Source of the DNA: Pseudomonas fluorescens
GTDB lineage: Bacteria > Pseudomonadota > Gammaproteobacteria > Pseudomonadales > Pseudomonadaceae
Length of the DNA stretch: 64,000 nt
Direction: 5' to 3'
Assembly: GCF_902497745.1 (NCBI RefSeq)
Contig: NZ_CABVHJ010000019.1
Span: 1 to 64,000 of the forward strand
Under the pieces are notes generated by a model. That model ran no database searches. It worked only from the letters and a program-made list of their open reading frames with translations, and was not told where the DNA came from. The stretch's first letter is position 1, and every line of letters begins with the position of its first letter. A program made the translations under genes and the position numbers. Shown piece by piece: positions 7,293 through 15,891 of this stretch.

Positions 7293-8039
7293 GGTTTCCT
7301 CTTCATCAATAGTAATGAGGGTGCCCGGACCCTCCTTGAAGCTGTGCAGTACGCGCAGCGGAACGTTGTACTTGCCGGCGAATTCCACCGCACGGATCTG
7401 CAACACCTTGGAACCGAGGCTGGCCATTTCCAGCATCTCTTCGAAGGTGATCTTGTCCAGACGCTGAGCGACCGGCACAACGCGCGGATCGGTGGTGTAA
7501 ACACCATCAACGTCGGTGTAGATCTGGCACTCGTCAGCCTTCAACGCAGCAGCCAGTGCCACGCCGGTGGTGTCGGAACCGCCACGACCGAGAGTGGTAA
7601 TGTTGCCGTGCTCGTCGACGCCCTGGAAACCGGCGACAACTACCACGCGACCTGCTTTCAGATCACCACGAATCTTCTGGTCATCAATCTGCAAGATACG
7701 CGCTTTATTGTGCGCACTGTCGGTCAGGATCCGCACCTGATTACCGGTGTACGACACCGCCGGCACACCGCGCTTGATCAGCGCCATGGCCAACAGGGCA
7801 ATCGTCACCTGCTCACCGGTGGAAACGATCACATCCAGTTCACGCGGAACCGGTTGGCCGTCGCCACTGATTTGCTTGGCCAGATCGATCAGACGGTTGG
7901 TTTCGCCGCTCATTGCAGACAGCACAACCACCAGGTCATCGCCGGCATCGCGGAATTTCTTAACCTTGTCGGCGACCTGCTCGATTCTCTCGACAGTACC
8001 GACCGAGGTGCCTCCAAATTTCTGTACGATCAAAGCCAT
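6798..8039 (-). CDS. lysC: Aspartate kinase
   Basis: 413 residues. The enzyme phosphorylates aspartate, the first step to lysine, threonine, methionine and diaminopimelate. The N-terminal kinase domain starts MALIVQKFGGTSVG and contains TTLGRGGSDTT; two C-terminal ACT domains (~residues 265-400) bind the feedback inhibitors. The start at 8039 matches the family; the upstream extension does not. An internal start (see separate entry) may give a second subunit. It lies between alaS and rsmA, a gene order conserved in pseudomonads. Confidence 0.96.
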   Translation of the reverse strand: MALIVQKFGGTSVGTVERIEQVADKVKKFRDAGDDLVVVLSAMSGETNRLIDLAKQISGDGQPVPRELDVIVSTGEQVTIALLAMALIKRGVPAVSYTGNQVRILTDSAHNKARILQIDDQKIRGDLKAGRVVVVAGFQGVDEHGNITTLGRGGSDTTGVALAAALKADECQIYTDVDGVYTTDPRVVPVAQRLDKITFEEMLEMASLGSKVLQIRAVEFAGKYNVPLRVLHSFKEGPGTLITIDEEETMEQPIISGIAFNRDEAKLTIRGVPDTPGVAFKILGPISAANIEVDMIVQNVAHDNTTDFTFTVHRNDYQAAQTVLENTAREIGAREVVGDTKIAKVSIVGVGMRSHAGVASRMFESLAKESINIQMISTSEIKVSVVIEEKYLELAVRALHTAFELDAPARQGE

Positions 8040-8129
8040 TTCAAAGCCGCCTCTGCCCATGAAGGGCGCCCAATAATCACTCGAACAGCCGCCGGGCCCG
8101 CCACTAGACTGCGGGCCCGACGGACCGTC

Positions 8130-10748
8130 TTATAAACCCTGCTCGACGAATGGAACGGTCAGCGCCAATGCGCCATCCAGTGCGCCGGCATCAACACCGC
8201 CGCCCTGCGCCATGTCCGGACGACCACCGCCCTTCCCGCCCACTGCCGCAGCAGCCTGTTTCATCAAATCACCGGCTTTGAGTTGGCCAGTCAGGTCTTT
8301 GGTTACGCCTGCAACCAGAACGACCTTTTCCTCATGGACACTGCCGAGCAGGATCACTGCGCGGCCGAGTTTGTTCTTCAACTGATCAACCAGCGCCAGC
8401 AGCGCCTTGGCGTCCTGACCATCCAGACGTGCGGCCAGAACCTTCACGCCTTTGACGTCCAGAGCCGAGGACGACAGATCGTCGCCCGCAGCGCTGGCAG
8501 CCTTGGCTTGCAACTGCTCGAGCTGCTTCTCCAGTTGGCGGTTGCGCTCCAGCACAGCCGACAGCTTGTCGATCAGGTTGTCGCGGCTGCCCTTGACCAG
8601 GCTGGCCGCTTCCTTGAGTTGTTCTTCTGCCGCGTTCAAGTAGGCCAGTGCCGCAGCACCGGTCACTGCCTCGATACGACGCACGCCCGATGCCACACCG
8701 CCTTCGCTGATGATTTTCAGCAGGCCGATGTCGCCGGTACGGTTGGCGTGAATACCGCCGCACAGCTCGACGGAGAAATCGCCGCCCATGCTCAGCACGC
8801 GCACGTTGTCGCCGTACTTCTCGCCGAACAGCGCCATCGCGCCTTTGTTCTTGGCGGTCTCGATGTCGGTTTCTTCGGTTTCAACAGCGGAGTTCTTGCG
8901 GATCTCAGCGTTGACGATGTCCTCCAGCGCTTTGATCTGCTCAGGCTTGATCGCTTCAAAGTGGCTGAAGTCGAAACGCAGACGCTGGCTATCGACCAAC
9001 GAACCTTTCTGCTGAACGTGCTCGCCCAGAACCTGACGCAGTGCAGCGTGCAGCAAGTGGGTGGCCGAGTGGTTCAGCGAAGTCGCGTGACGCACTTCGG
9101 CATCGACGTGGGTTTCCACTGGCGCGCCAATGGTCAGGCTGCCCGAATCCAGCACGCCGTGGTGCAGGAATGCGCCGCCAGTCTTGGTGGTGTCACGTAC
9201 GTCGAAACGCGCGTTGCCCGCCTGAAGGAAGCCGCAGTCGCCGATCTGGCCGCCGGACTCAGCGTAAAACGGCGTCTGATTCAGAACGATCACCGCCTCT
9301 TCGCCTTCATTCAAGACGTCGACCGACTGGCCATCTTTATAGATAGCGACAATTTTTGCCGAACCGCTGGTGTCTTTGTAACCGGTGAACTCGGTGGCCA
9401 CGTCAACCTTGACCAAGGTGTTGTAGTCCAGACCGAACGAGCTGGCCGAACGTGCGCGAACACGTTGGGCTTCCATCTCACGCTCGAAACCGGCTTCGTC
9501 GACAGTCAGGCTGCGCTCACGCGCGATGTCGGCGGTCAGGTCCATCGGGAAACCGTAGGTGTCGTAGAGTTTGAACACTACATCGCCCGGCACCACGGTG
9601 CCTTTGAGCTCCAGCAGATCCTGCTCGAGAATCTTCAGGCCGTGCTCCAGGGTCTTGGAGAACTGCTCCTCTTCAGCCTTGAGCACGCGCTCGATGTTGC
9701 TCTGCTGCTTCTTCAGTTCCGGGAAGGCTTCGCCCATCTCGGCAACCAGTGCAGCGACGATCTTGTAGAAGAAGCTGCCGGTGGCGCCCAGCTTGTTGCC
9801 GTGACGGCAGGCGCGACGGATGATCCGACGCAGCACATAGCCGCGACCTTCGTTGGACGGCAGCACGCCGTCGGCGATCAGGAAGCCGCACGAACGGATG
9901 TGGTCGGACACTACTTTCAGCGAGGACTGATCGCCGTTTTCGCAACCGATCGCTTCGGCCGAGGCCTTCAGCAGGTTCTTGAACAGGTCGATGTCGTAGT
10001 TGGAATTGACGTGCTGCATCACCGCACTGATCCGCTCCAGGCCCATGCCGGTGTCGACCGACGGTGCTGGCAACGGATGCAACACGCCGTCGGCGGTGCG
10101 GTTGAACTGCATGAACACGTTGTTCCAGATCTCGATGTAACGGTCGCCGTCTTCTTCCGGCGAGCCCGGTGGGCCGCCCCAGATATGGTCGCCGTGATCG
10201 TAGAAAATCTCGGTGCATGGACCGCACGGGCCTGTATCGCCCATGGTCCAGAAGTTGTCGGAGGCGTATGGCGCGCCTTTGTTGTCGCCGATGCGGATCA
10301 TGCGCTCGACCGGCACACCGATTTCTTTGGTCCAGATGTCATACGCTTCGTCGTCGGAGGCGTAGACGGTGACCCAGAGTTTTTCCTTCGGCAGTTGCAG
10401 AACGCCGGTCAGGAAGGTCCACGCGTAGGTAATCGCGTCCTTCTTGAAATAGTCACCGAAGCTGAAGTTACCGAGCATTTCGAAGAACGTGTGGTGACGA
10501 GCGGTATAACCGACGTTTTCCAGGTCGCTGTTCTTGCCACCGGCACGCACGCACTTCTGGCTGCTGGTCGCACGGGTGTACGCACGTTTTTCCTGGCCCA
10601 GGAAGCAGTCCTTGAACTGGTTCATCCCCGCGTTAGTGAACAGCAGGGTTGGGTCGTTGCCCGGAATCAAAGAGCTGGAGGCTACACGGGTGTGGCCTTG
10701 CTCTTCGAAGAAGCGAAGGAAGGCTTCACGGATTTCTGCGCTTTTCAT
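8130..10748 (-). CDS. alaS: Alanyl-tRNA synthetase
   Basis: 872 residues. It charges tRNA-Ala and edits misacylated Ser/Gly. The start MKSAEIREAFLRFFEEQGH is the typical one. The class II catalytic domain is followed by the tRNA-recognition region, the editing domain with the zinc motif HSATHLLH...CGGIH (around residues 565-670), and the C-terminal C-Ala/DHHA1 domain rich in glycine (GGKGGGRPDMAQGGG). It lies upstream of lysC with a 90-bp gap; cotranscription is plausible. The start at 10748 was chosen by homology because the ribosome-binding site is weak. Confidence 0.97.
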   Translation of the reverse strand: MKSAEIREAFLRFFEEQGHTRVASSSLIPGNDPTLLFTNAGMNQFKDCFLGQEKRAYTRATSSQKCVRAGGKNSDLENVGYTARHHTFFEMLGNFSFGDYFKKDAITYAWTFLTGVLQLPKEKLWVTVYASDDEAYDIWTKEIGVPVERMIRIGDNKGAPYASDNFWTMGDTGPCGPCTEIFYDHGDHIWGGPPGSPEEDGDRYIEIWNNVFMQFNRTADGVLHPLPAPSVDTGMGLERISAVMQHVNSNYDIDLFKNLLKASAEAIGCENGDQSSLKVVSDHIRSCGFLIADGVLPSNEGRGYVLRRIIRRACRHGNKLGATGSFFYKIVAALVAEMGEAFPELKKQQSNIERVLKAEEEQFSKTLEHGLKILEQDLLELKGTVVPGDVVFKLYDTYGFPMDLTADIARERSLTVDEAGFEREMEAQRVRARSASSFGLDYNTLVKVDVATEFTGYKDTSGSAKIVAIYKDGQSVDVLNEGEEAVIVLNQTPFYAESGGQIGDCGFLQAGNARFDVRDTTKTGGAFLHHGVLDSGSLTIGAPVETHVDAEVRHATSLNHSATHLLHAALRQVLGEHVQQKGSLVDSQRLRFDFSHFEAIKPEQIKALEDIVNAEIRKNSAVETEETDIETAKNKGAMALFGEKYGDNVRVLSMGGDFSVELCGGIHANRTGDIGLLKIISEGGVASGVRRIEAVTGAAALAYLNAAEEQLKEAASLVKGSRDNLIDKLSAVLERNRQLEKQLEQLQAKAASAAGDDLSSSALDVKGVKVLAARLDGQDAKALLALVDQLKNKLGRAVILLGSVHEEKVVLVAGVTKDLTGQLKAGDLMKQAAAAVGGKGGGRPDMAQGGGVDAGALDGALALTVPFVEQGL

Positions 10749-10894
10749 TAGGTTCTTCCACGGAGGCTGCGGCCAAAGGCCTGTTCGAAACGTCAACAGA
10801 CGAAGCGACGGCAAAGGGCCGCATTATATCGGCCCTGCGCGCGGGGTACAGCGTGTTTATACGATAGAAACGGTCAATTGGACGGCTAACGCTG

Positions 10895-11899
10895 TCACTT
10901 GCGCGAAAACTCGACGAATGTCGCGATCACTTGCTCGATTTGCGAGCGATTGACGTCCATGTGCGTGACCATGCGCAGACGCGCAGCGGCGCTCAACTTG
11001 ATCCCGCGTTCGCCGGCAAACGCCTTGATCGCTTCGGCTTTGTCGCCCATTTGCACATAAACCATGTTGGTTTGCACCGGTTCAACGATGAAACCTGCTT
11101 CACGCAGACCATCGGCCAAAAACCGAGCATTAGCGTGGTCATCCGCCAGACGCTCGACGTTGTGATCCAGCGCGTACAGCCCCGCTGCTGCCAGCAGTCC
11201 GGCCTGACGCATGCCGCCGCCGACCATTTTGCGCAAACGACGAGCCTTGCCGATCAACTCGACCGAACCGCACAACACCGAACCCACCGGCGCGCCGAGG
11301 CCTTTGGACAGGCACACCGACACCGAATCAAAGTACTGAGTGATTTCCCGTGCATCGACGCCTAGCTTGACCGCGGCGTTGTAGAGGCGCGCGCCGTCGA
11401 GGTGCAGTTGCAAGCCTTTATCCTGAGTGAAGCGGCGGGCGCGGGCCAGATACTCCAGCGGCAGCACTTTGCCCTGCATGGTGTTTTCCAGCGCCAGCAA
11501 ACGGGTGCGGGCGAAATGGAAGTCGTCTGGTTTGATCGCTGCGGCGACCTGATCCAGATCCAGCGAACCGTCCGCCTGTACTTCCAACGGCTGCGGCTGG
11601 ATCGAGCCCAGCACCGCTGCGCCGCCACCTTCGTACTTGTAGGTGTGCGCCTGCTGGCCAACGACGTATTCGTCGCCGCGCTCGCAGTGCGCCATCAAAC
11701 CCAGCAGGTTGCTCATGGTGCCGGTCGGCACAAACAAAGCGGCGGCAAAACCCAATCGTTGGGCCAGTTCGGCCTCCAGGCGATTAACCGTTGGATCTTC
11801 GCCGTAAACGTCATCACCGGTGTCCGCCGCAGTCATCGCGTCGAGCATGGCCGGAGTCGGTTGGGTGACGGTGTCGCTGCGAAGATCGATAACACTCAT
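10895..11899 (-). CDS. ltaE: Low-specificity L-threonine aldolase
   Basis: 334 residues. A PLP enzyme that cleaves L-threonine and L-allo-threonine to glycine and acetaldehyde and also acts on other beta-hydroxy amino acids. Visible family features: N-terminal IDLRSDTVTQPTPAM, GDDVYGEDPTVN, the LDGARLYNAA motif, and the PLP lysine in SVCLSKGLGAPVGS (about residue 200). It precedes alaS with a 146-bp gap on the same strand. Confidence 0.92.
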   Translation of the reverse strand: MSVIDLRSDTVTQPTPAMLDAMTAADTGDDVYGEDPTVNRLEAELAQRLGFAAALFVPTGTMSNLLGLMAHCERGDEYVVGQQAHTYKYEGGGAAVLGSIQPQPLEVQADGSLDLDQVAAAIKPDDFHFARTRLLALENTMQGKVLPLEYLARARRFTQDKGLQLHLDGARLYNAAVKLGVDAREITQYFDSVSVCLSKGLGAPVGSVLCGSVELIGKARRLRKMVGGGMRQAGLLAAAGLYALDHNVERLADDHANARFLADGLREAGFIVEPVQTNMVYVQMGDKAEAIKAFAGERGIKLSAAARLRMVTHMDVNRSQIEQVIATFVEFSRK

Positions 11900-12099
11900 G
11901 AACCTGGCCTCTAATCAGCAGGGGAAATCCCTTTACGAAGTGGGATTACTGCGGTCATGACGCGGATTAATCAACCCTTGCGCAAGGAAATTTCGTTTTG
12001 AGCCTACGAAAAATTCGATGGCAATCATCAGAAAGGCGCAATGCACAGACACACAATCTGTGTTAAAAACGCTGCGCCGCCCGAAAAAGGGCGGCAAAA
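11900..12099. other. Divergent ltaE / FMN riboswitch promoter region
   Basis: Holds the ltaE promoter and the start of the ribH leader. A strong hairpin GCCGCCC-GAAAAA-GGGCGGC at 12076-12095 lies just 5' of the riboswitch aptamer; on the minus strand it has interrupted T-runs after it. It could insulate the two transcription units. Confidence 0.4.
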
Positions 12100-12266
12100 A
12101 CGTTCTCAGGGCGGGGTGCAATTCCCCACCGGCGGTAATTGCGCGCAATGCGTATAGCCCGCGAGCGCTTGGCGACGAACACGGCAAAGGCTGTGATCGG
12201 CGGCAAGGTCAGCAGACCCGGTGTGATTCCGGGGCCGACGGTCATAGTCCGGATGAAGAGAGAACG
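12100..12266 (+). ncRNA. FMN riboswitch (RFN element)
   Basis: The conserved RFN blocks appear in order: TTCTCAGGGCGGGGTG, AATTCCCCACCGGCGGTAA, AGCCCGCGAGCGC, GGTCAGCAGACCCGGTG, ATTCCGGGGCCGACGGTCA, and the closing strand AGTCCGGATGAAGAGAGAA. This is the FMN-sensing aptamer that turns off riboflavin genes when FMN is high. The only downstream gene is the lumazine synthase at 12373. The 106 bases between aptamer and start codon form the expression platform; I see no clear intrinsic terminator, so translational control is the likelier mode. Confidence 0.96.
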
Positions 12267-12372
12267 GGATTAACGCCAAAGGGCCGTCCGCGTGCATTCC
12301 TGCGTGCGTTCGTACCCTTGAATCCCTTTCGATTCATAACGCCCTGTTTTTCACACAAACAGGAGTCAGAAC

Positions 12373-12882
12373 ATGCAACCCACCGCTATCGACAGCAAAA
12401 GCAAACACCCTCATGGCGAGCGCGTCGCGTTCATCCAGGCCTGCTGGCACAAGGAAATCGTCGACCAGAGCCGTAAAGGCTTCGTTGCCGAAATGATTGC
12501 CCTGGGTTATCAGGAATCGGACATCGATATCTTCGAAGTCGGCGGCGCCTTTGAAATGCCCCTACACGCCAAGTTGCTGGCCAAGACCGGTCGTTATGCC
12601 GGCATCGTCGCCGCAGCCCTGGTCGTGGACGGCGGCATCTACCGTCACGAGTTCGTTGCCCAGTCGGTGGTCAGCGGCCTGATGCAAGTGCAACTGGAAA
12701 CCGAAGTGCCGGTGTTCTCGGTGTCGCTGACGCCGCATCACTTCCATGCCGGTGAAGAACATCAGAAGTTCTTCTTTGAGCACTTTGTGCACAAGGGTCA
12801 GGAAGCGGCGCGGACTTGCGCGGATACGCTGCAGAAGGTTCGGGCGCTGCGTCGTACAGAGCCGCGTGCGCTAGCCGTGTAA
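12373..12882 (+). CDS. ribH: 6,7-dimethyl-8-ribityllumazine synthase, type II (RibH2-like)
   Basis: 169 residues. It condenses 5-amino-6-ribitylamino-uracil with dihydroxybutanone phosphate, the penultimate step of riboflavin synthesis. The sequence follows the RibH2 (type II, decameric) lineage known from Brucella and Mesorhizobium rather than orthodox RibH: VAFIQACWHKEIVDQ, VGGAFEMPLHAKLLAKTGRY, VDGGIYRHEFVA, QVQLETEVPVFSVSLTPHHF. It lacks the GVLT-type end motif of standard RibH. It is the only gene under the FMN riboswitch. An orthodox RibH is expected elsewhere in the genome (inference). Confidence 0.9.
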   Translation: MQPTAIDSKSKHPHGERVAFIQACWHKEIVDQSRKGFVAEMIALGYQESDIDIFEVGGAFEMPLHAKLLAKTGRYAGIVAAALVVDGGIYRHEFVAQSVVSGLMQVQLETEVPVFSVSLTPHHFHAGEEHQKFFFEHFVHKGQEAARTCADTLQKVRALRRTEPRALAV

Positions 12883-12918
12883 CACGAGGAGTGAGATCTC
12901 TGGTCTCACTCATTCCCC

Positions 12919-13009
12919 TGTGGGAGCGAGCTTGCTCGCGAAAGCGGACTGACAGCCAACTCAAAGGTTGAATGCCAGATTGCATTCGCGAGCAAGCTCG
13001 CTCCCACAG
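12919..13009. repeat. REPIN (REP pair), GTGGGAGCGAGC family
   Basis: Two REP sequences in inverted orientation, CTGTGGGAGCGAGCTTGCTC and its mirror GAGCAAGCTCGCTCCCACAG, separated by about 50 bp. Located between the convergent ribH and aruE. Confidence 0.9.
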
Positions 13010-13036
13010 GGTTATATGTCAGACCGGAAATCGCTA

Positions 13037-14047
13037 TCAGGCGAGGTTTTCGTCGGTGGTCGGGACGATCAGGATGCCCGCGCGCAAGCCGTTCTTGACC
13101 TTGGGATTAGGGAAGATGATCCGTGCGCCCTGCTCTTCGATGATCCAGCGAGTATTGGCCAGATCTTCGGCCAGCACGTAACCCACGTCCAACTCTGAAA
13201 AGTTTTCGATGTCCTGCGGCAGGTTCAAGCGGAACGCATCACTGTGCTTGATGATTTCCCGGGCGACACTGAACAGCTGCAAACCGTCCAGCTGCGCTTC
13301 AGCCATTTCCGGCTCGGTGCCTTCAATGATCTGCTTCAAACGGGTTTCCAGCAGCGAGACGTTAACCCCGTCGTTCTGCCCGAATGGCCGCGCCTTGCCC
13401 AGTTCCAGCGTGAAAGCCTCGGCACCGAGCTTGTCGTAGGTGTACGAGCTGAACACGATCGACGGTTTGTTCTGCAACAGCACCGCTTCCATGCCCGCAG
13501 CGCGCAGACGTGCCAGCTCAAGACGCGAATGCTGGCGACCTTCCTTCCACGGATACAAGGCAAACTGCTCGATCTTCGAACCGCGAATAGCGGTGTGCAG
13601 GTCGTAATGCAGACGCTGGCGATCCGGCTTGCTGAAAAAACTTGCCGCCAAACGCTCCAGCTCACAGGCACGCAGTGCTTCGCTGCCACTGCTTTGTTCA
13701 TGACGGCCGTTGAACAGCCGATTGACGTCCTGCTCGACGAAGCGCTCGCCTTTGCGAATCGCTTCCGGATTGCCAAACAGGAACAGAATGCGTGCGCGCG
13801 GCTTCAGATCGCCGCGTGCGATGTCGTGCAGCAGCCGATCAAGCAATTCGATCGGTGCTGTTTCGTTGCCGTGGATACCTGCCGACAGCAGCAAGTCCAG
13901 GCCGTTGTCGCGCGCTTCCGGTGGCCGGACTTCCAGCGCACCTTCGCTCAACCAGCGCATACGCACGCCTTCGACAGTCAGTTGAGTTTTCTCCGCCGGT
14001 TCGCGGCCGGCGAGGGTCAGTTCAAGCAGTTTGCCGAGGGCGAGCAT
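13037..14047 (-). CDS. astE: Succinylglutamate desuccinylase
   Basis: 336 residues. The last enzyme of the arginine succinyltransferase pathway, a zinc hydrolase releasing glutamate and succinate from N-succinylglutamate. Family features: zinc ligands in AGIHGNETAP (HxxE) and the third histidine in LHYDLHTAIRGS, plus the C-terminal beta barrel. It is last in the aru operon (aruE in pseudomonads); a short hypothetical gene ends 12 bp before it. Confidence 0.95.
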   Translation of the reverse strand: MLALGKLLELTLAGREPAEKTQLTVEGVRMRWLSEGALEVRPPEARDNGLDLLLSAGIHGNETAPIELLDRLLHDIARGDLKPRARILFLFGNPEAIRKGERFVEQDVNRLFNGRHEQSSGSEALRACELERLAASFFSKPDRQRLHYDLHTAIRGSKIEQFALYPWKEGRQHSRLELARLRAAGMEAVLLQNKPSIVFSSYTYDKLGAEAFTLELGKARPFGQNDGVNVSLLETRLKQIIEGTEPEMAEAQLDGLQLFSVAREIIKHSDAFRLNLPQDIENFSELDVGYVLAEDLANTRWIIEEQGARIIFPNPKVKNGLRAGILIVPTTDENLA

Positions 14048-14059
14048 AGAGCGGCTTCC

Positions 14060-14350
14060 TTAGTGGTCGTGGTTGCAATCCGGGCCGTGCACGTGGTCTT
14101 CGTCGTCGCCGACGTCAGCCGGTTCCATCTCCAGTTGCAGACTTACCAGATTAGTCGCCAATGGGCGCAGCAGCAGGTTGGCGTACTCGGCATCACCTTC
14201 TTCAACGTCCACGCCGATCAGCAGTTGGCCACGGCCGTCCTGCTGGATCCACAGCTCTTTGCCTTGCCACATGACCGCAACGCGGGTGCAGGAAGTCTCC
14301 AGTTGCGTGCCGTCGGTGTCTTCAAGGATCAGCTGCAGGGAATCGCTCAT
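14060..14350 (-). CDS. Conserved small protein of the aru operon
   Basis: 96 residues, start at 14350 (MSDSLQLILEDTDGTQLE). It ends in an acidic, histidine-rich tail (DDEDHVHGPDCNHDH) that looks able to bind metal. A comparable small gene sits at the same place (between aruB and aruE) in P. aeruginosa as remembered. AstE is a zinc enzyme, so a role in metal supply or as an accessory protein is conceivable but untested. Confidence 0.75.
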   Translation of the reverse strand: MSDSLQLILEDTDGTQLETSCTRVAVMWQGKELWIQQDGRGQLLIGVDVEEGDAEYANLLLRPLATNLVSLQLEMEPADVGDDEDHVHGPDCNHDH

Positions 14351-14406
14351 GTTTTTACTCTCTTGGGAGACAAGCCGCGCGCCGCGTTCAGGCGACGCGC
14401 CGGCCA

Positions 14407-15753
14407 TCAATTGATCTGGAATGGATAAACCGCGCCCAGTTTAAGGATTTGCGTCAGTTCATCCAGTGCCGTCCGGCATTCAAGCAGCAATTGCGGATCC
14501 GCCAGATCGGTTTCGCTCAAGCGGTCGCGGTAGTGCTTTTCAACCCATGCGGTCAACGAACCGTACAACGGTGGCGTCATGATAACCCCTGGGTTGACCG
14601 CCGCCAGTTCGGTTTCGTTAAGCGCGACGCGAAGACGCAGACACGCCGGGCCACCGCCGTTCTGCATGCTTTGCTTGAGGTCGAAGACTTTGACTTCGCG
14701 GATCAGACCGCCGGAGCTGGTCAGACTTTGCAGATATGCCCAGACACGCTCGTTGGCCTGGCACTCCTGCGGCACGATCAGCAACATCGAGCCATCGGGG
14801 CGCGACAGCAACTGGCTGTTGAACAGGTACGAACGCACCGCGTCATCCACGGTGACCGCCGAACGCGGCACACACACGGACTGGAAGTTGCCGCCAACCT
14901 TGGCGAGTTTGCTTTGCAGCTCGGCCAGCATCACCTCGGTGTCGAGGAAGGCATCCTCGTGATAGAACAGCACTTCACCGTTACCCACGGCGATCACGTC
15001 GTTGTGGAACACGCCCTGATCGATCACGTTCGGGTTCTGTTGGGCGTAGACCACGCCCTCATCACGCAGCCCGTGCAAACGGGCAACCGCTTGCGACGCT
15101 TCGAGGGTCTGACGGGCCGGGTACTTCTGCGGCGCCGGGAAACGGTTGTCGAACGCGCTGCGACCAAACACGAAGAACTCGACGCCCGCCTCACCATATT
15201 CACGGCAGAAACGTGTGTGGTTAGCCGCGCCTTCATCACCGAACTGCGCTACCGCCGGCAATGCCGCGTGATGAGCGAAGTGCTGCTGATTGGCGAACAT
15301 CGCGCCGAGCACGCGGCTGGTGGTCGGGTGCTCGATGCTGCGGTGGTATTTGCAGTTGAGGTTGGCGGCGGTGAAATGCACGCGACCGTCAGCGGTGTCG
15401 GCGCTCGGGCTGACCGTGGCGGCGTTCGCTACCCACATGCTCGACGCCGAGCAGCTGGCGACCAGCAGCGGCATGGCTTCTTTGGCGGCGCGCTCGATCA
15501 CCTGTGCGTCAGTGCCGCTGAAACCCAGACGGCGCAAAGCGGCCACGTCCGGACGTTCCTGCGGTGCCAGCACGCCTTGCTGAAAGCCCATTTCCATCAG
15601 CGCTTTCATCTTCGCCAGGCCTTGCAGCGCCGCTTCCTTCGGGTTCGAGGATTGCTGGCTGTTGCTCTGCGAGGCAACGTTGCCGTAGGACAGACCACCG
15701 TAGTTATGGGTCGGCCCCACTAGACCGTCAAAATTGACTTCATAGGATTTCAT
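14407..15753 (-). CDS. astB: N-succinylarginine dihydrolase
   Basis: 448 residues. Converts N2-succinylarginine to N2-succinylornithine, CO2 and two NH3. Start MKSYEVNFDGLVGPTHNYGG is characteristic. The catalytic cysteine is in GGGPACLRLRVAL near residue 365, as in the E. coli enzyme. Known as aruB in pseudomonads. Separated from aruD by a REPIN but on the same strand. Confidence 0.96.
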   Translation of the reverse strand: MKSYEVNFDGLVGPTHNYGGLSYGNVASQSNSQQSSNPKEAALQGLAKMKALMEMGFQQGVLAPQERPDVAALRRLGFSGTDAQVIERAAKEAMPLLVASCSASSMWVANAATVSPSADTADGRVHFTAANLNCKYHRSIEHPTTSRVLGAMFANQQHFAHHAALPAVAQFGDEGAANHTRFCREYGEAGVEFFVFGRSAFDNRFPAPQKYPARQTLEASQAVARLHGLRDEGVVYAQQNPNVIDQGVFHNDVIAVGNGEVLFYHEDAFLDTEVMLAELQSKLAKVGGNFQSVCVPRSAVTVDDAVRSYLFNSQLLSRPDGSMLLIVPQECQANERVWAYLQSLTSSGGLIREVKVFDLKQSMQNGGGPACLRLRVALNETELAAVNPGVIMTPPLYGSLTAWVEKHYRDRLSETDLADPQLLLECRTALDELTQILKLGAVYPFQIN

Positions 15754-15820
15754 CAGCGAGGCTCCACGAGAATCTGTTGTTATAGGCTTCAGTAACTATT
15801 CTTTGCGACCGCGGCGCGAC

Positions 15821-15885
15821 CTTCGCGAGCAAGCTCGCTCCCACATTGGAATGCGTTTTCCTGTGGGAGCGAGCTTGCTCGCGAA
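15821..15885. repeat. REPIN, GTGGGAGCGAGC family, inside the aru operon
   Basis: CTTCGCGAGCAAGCTCGCTCCCACA and its mirror lie only ~15 bp apart, giving a near-continuous foldback between aruD and aruB. Confidence 0.88.
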
Positions 15886-15891
15886 TGGGCA

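Noticed and set aside
6807..8135. A 442-codon open frame opposite lysC
   Set aside because: Antisense shadow with low-complexity H/V/D-rich protein; lysC is clearly the real gene.
8283..10751. An 822-codon open frame on the plus strand opposite alaS
   Set aside because: It is the antisense shadow of a high-GC gene; alaS is fully conserved and the shadow has no family match or ribosome-binding site.
12076..12095. Hairpin as terminator of an unseen gene upstream of the riboswitch
   Set aside because: There is no plus-strand gene between the divergent ltaE and this hairpin, and no T-run follows on the plus strand.
12919..13009. Regular inverted repeats that could be taken for CRISPR repeats
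   Set aside because: They are mirror pairs (REPINs) dispersed singly over the window, not direct repeats with uniform spacers; no cas gene is present.
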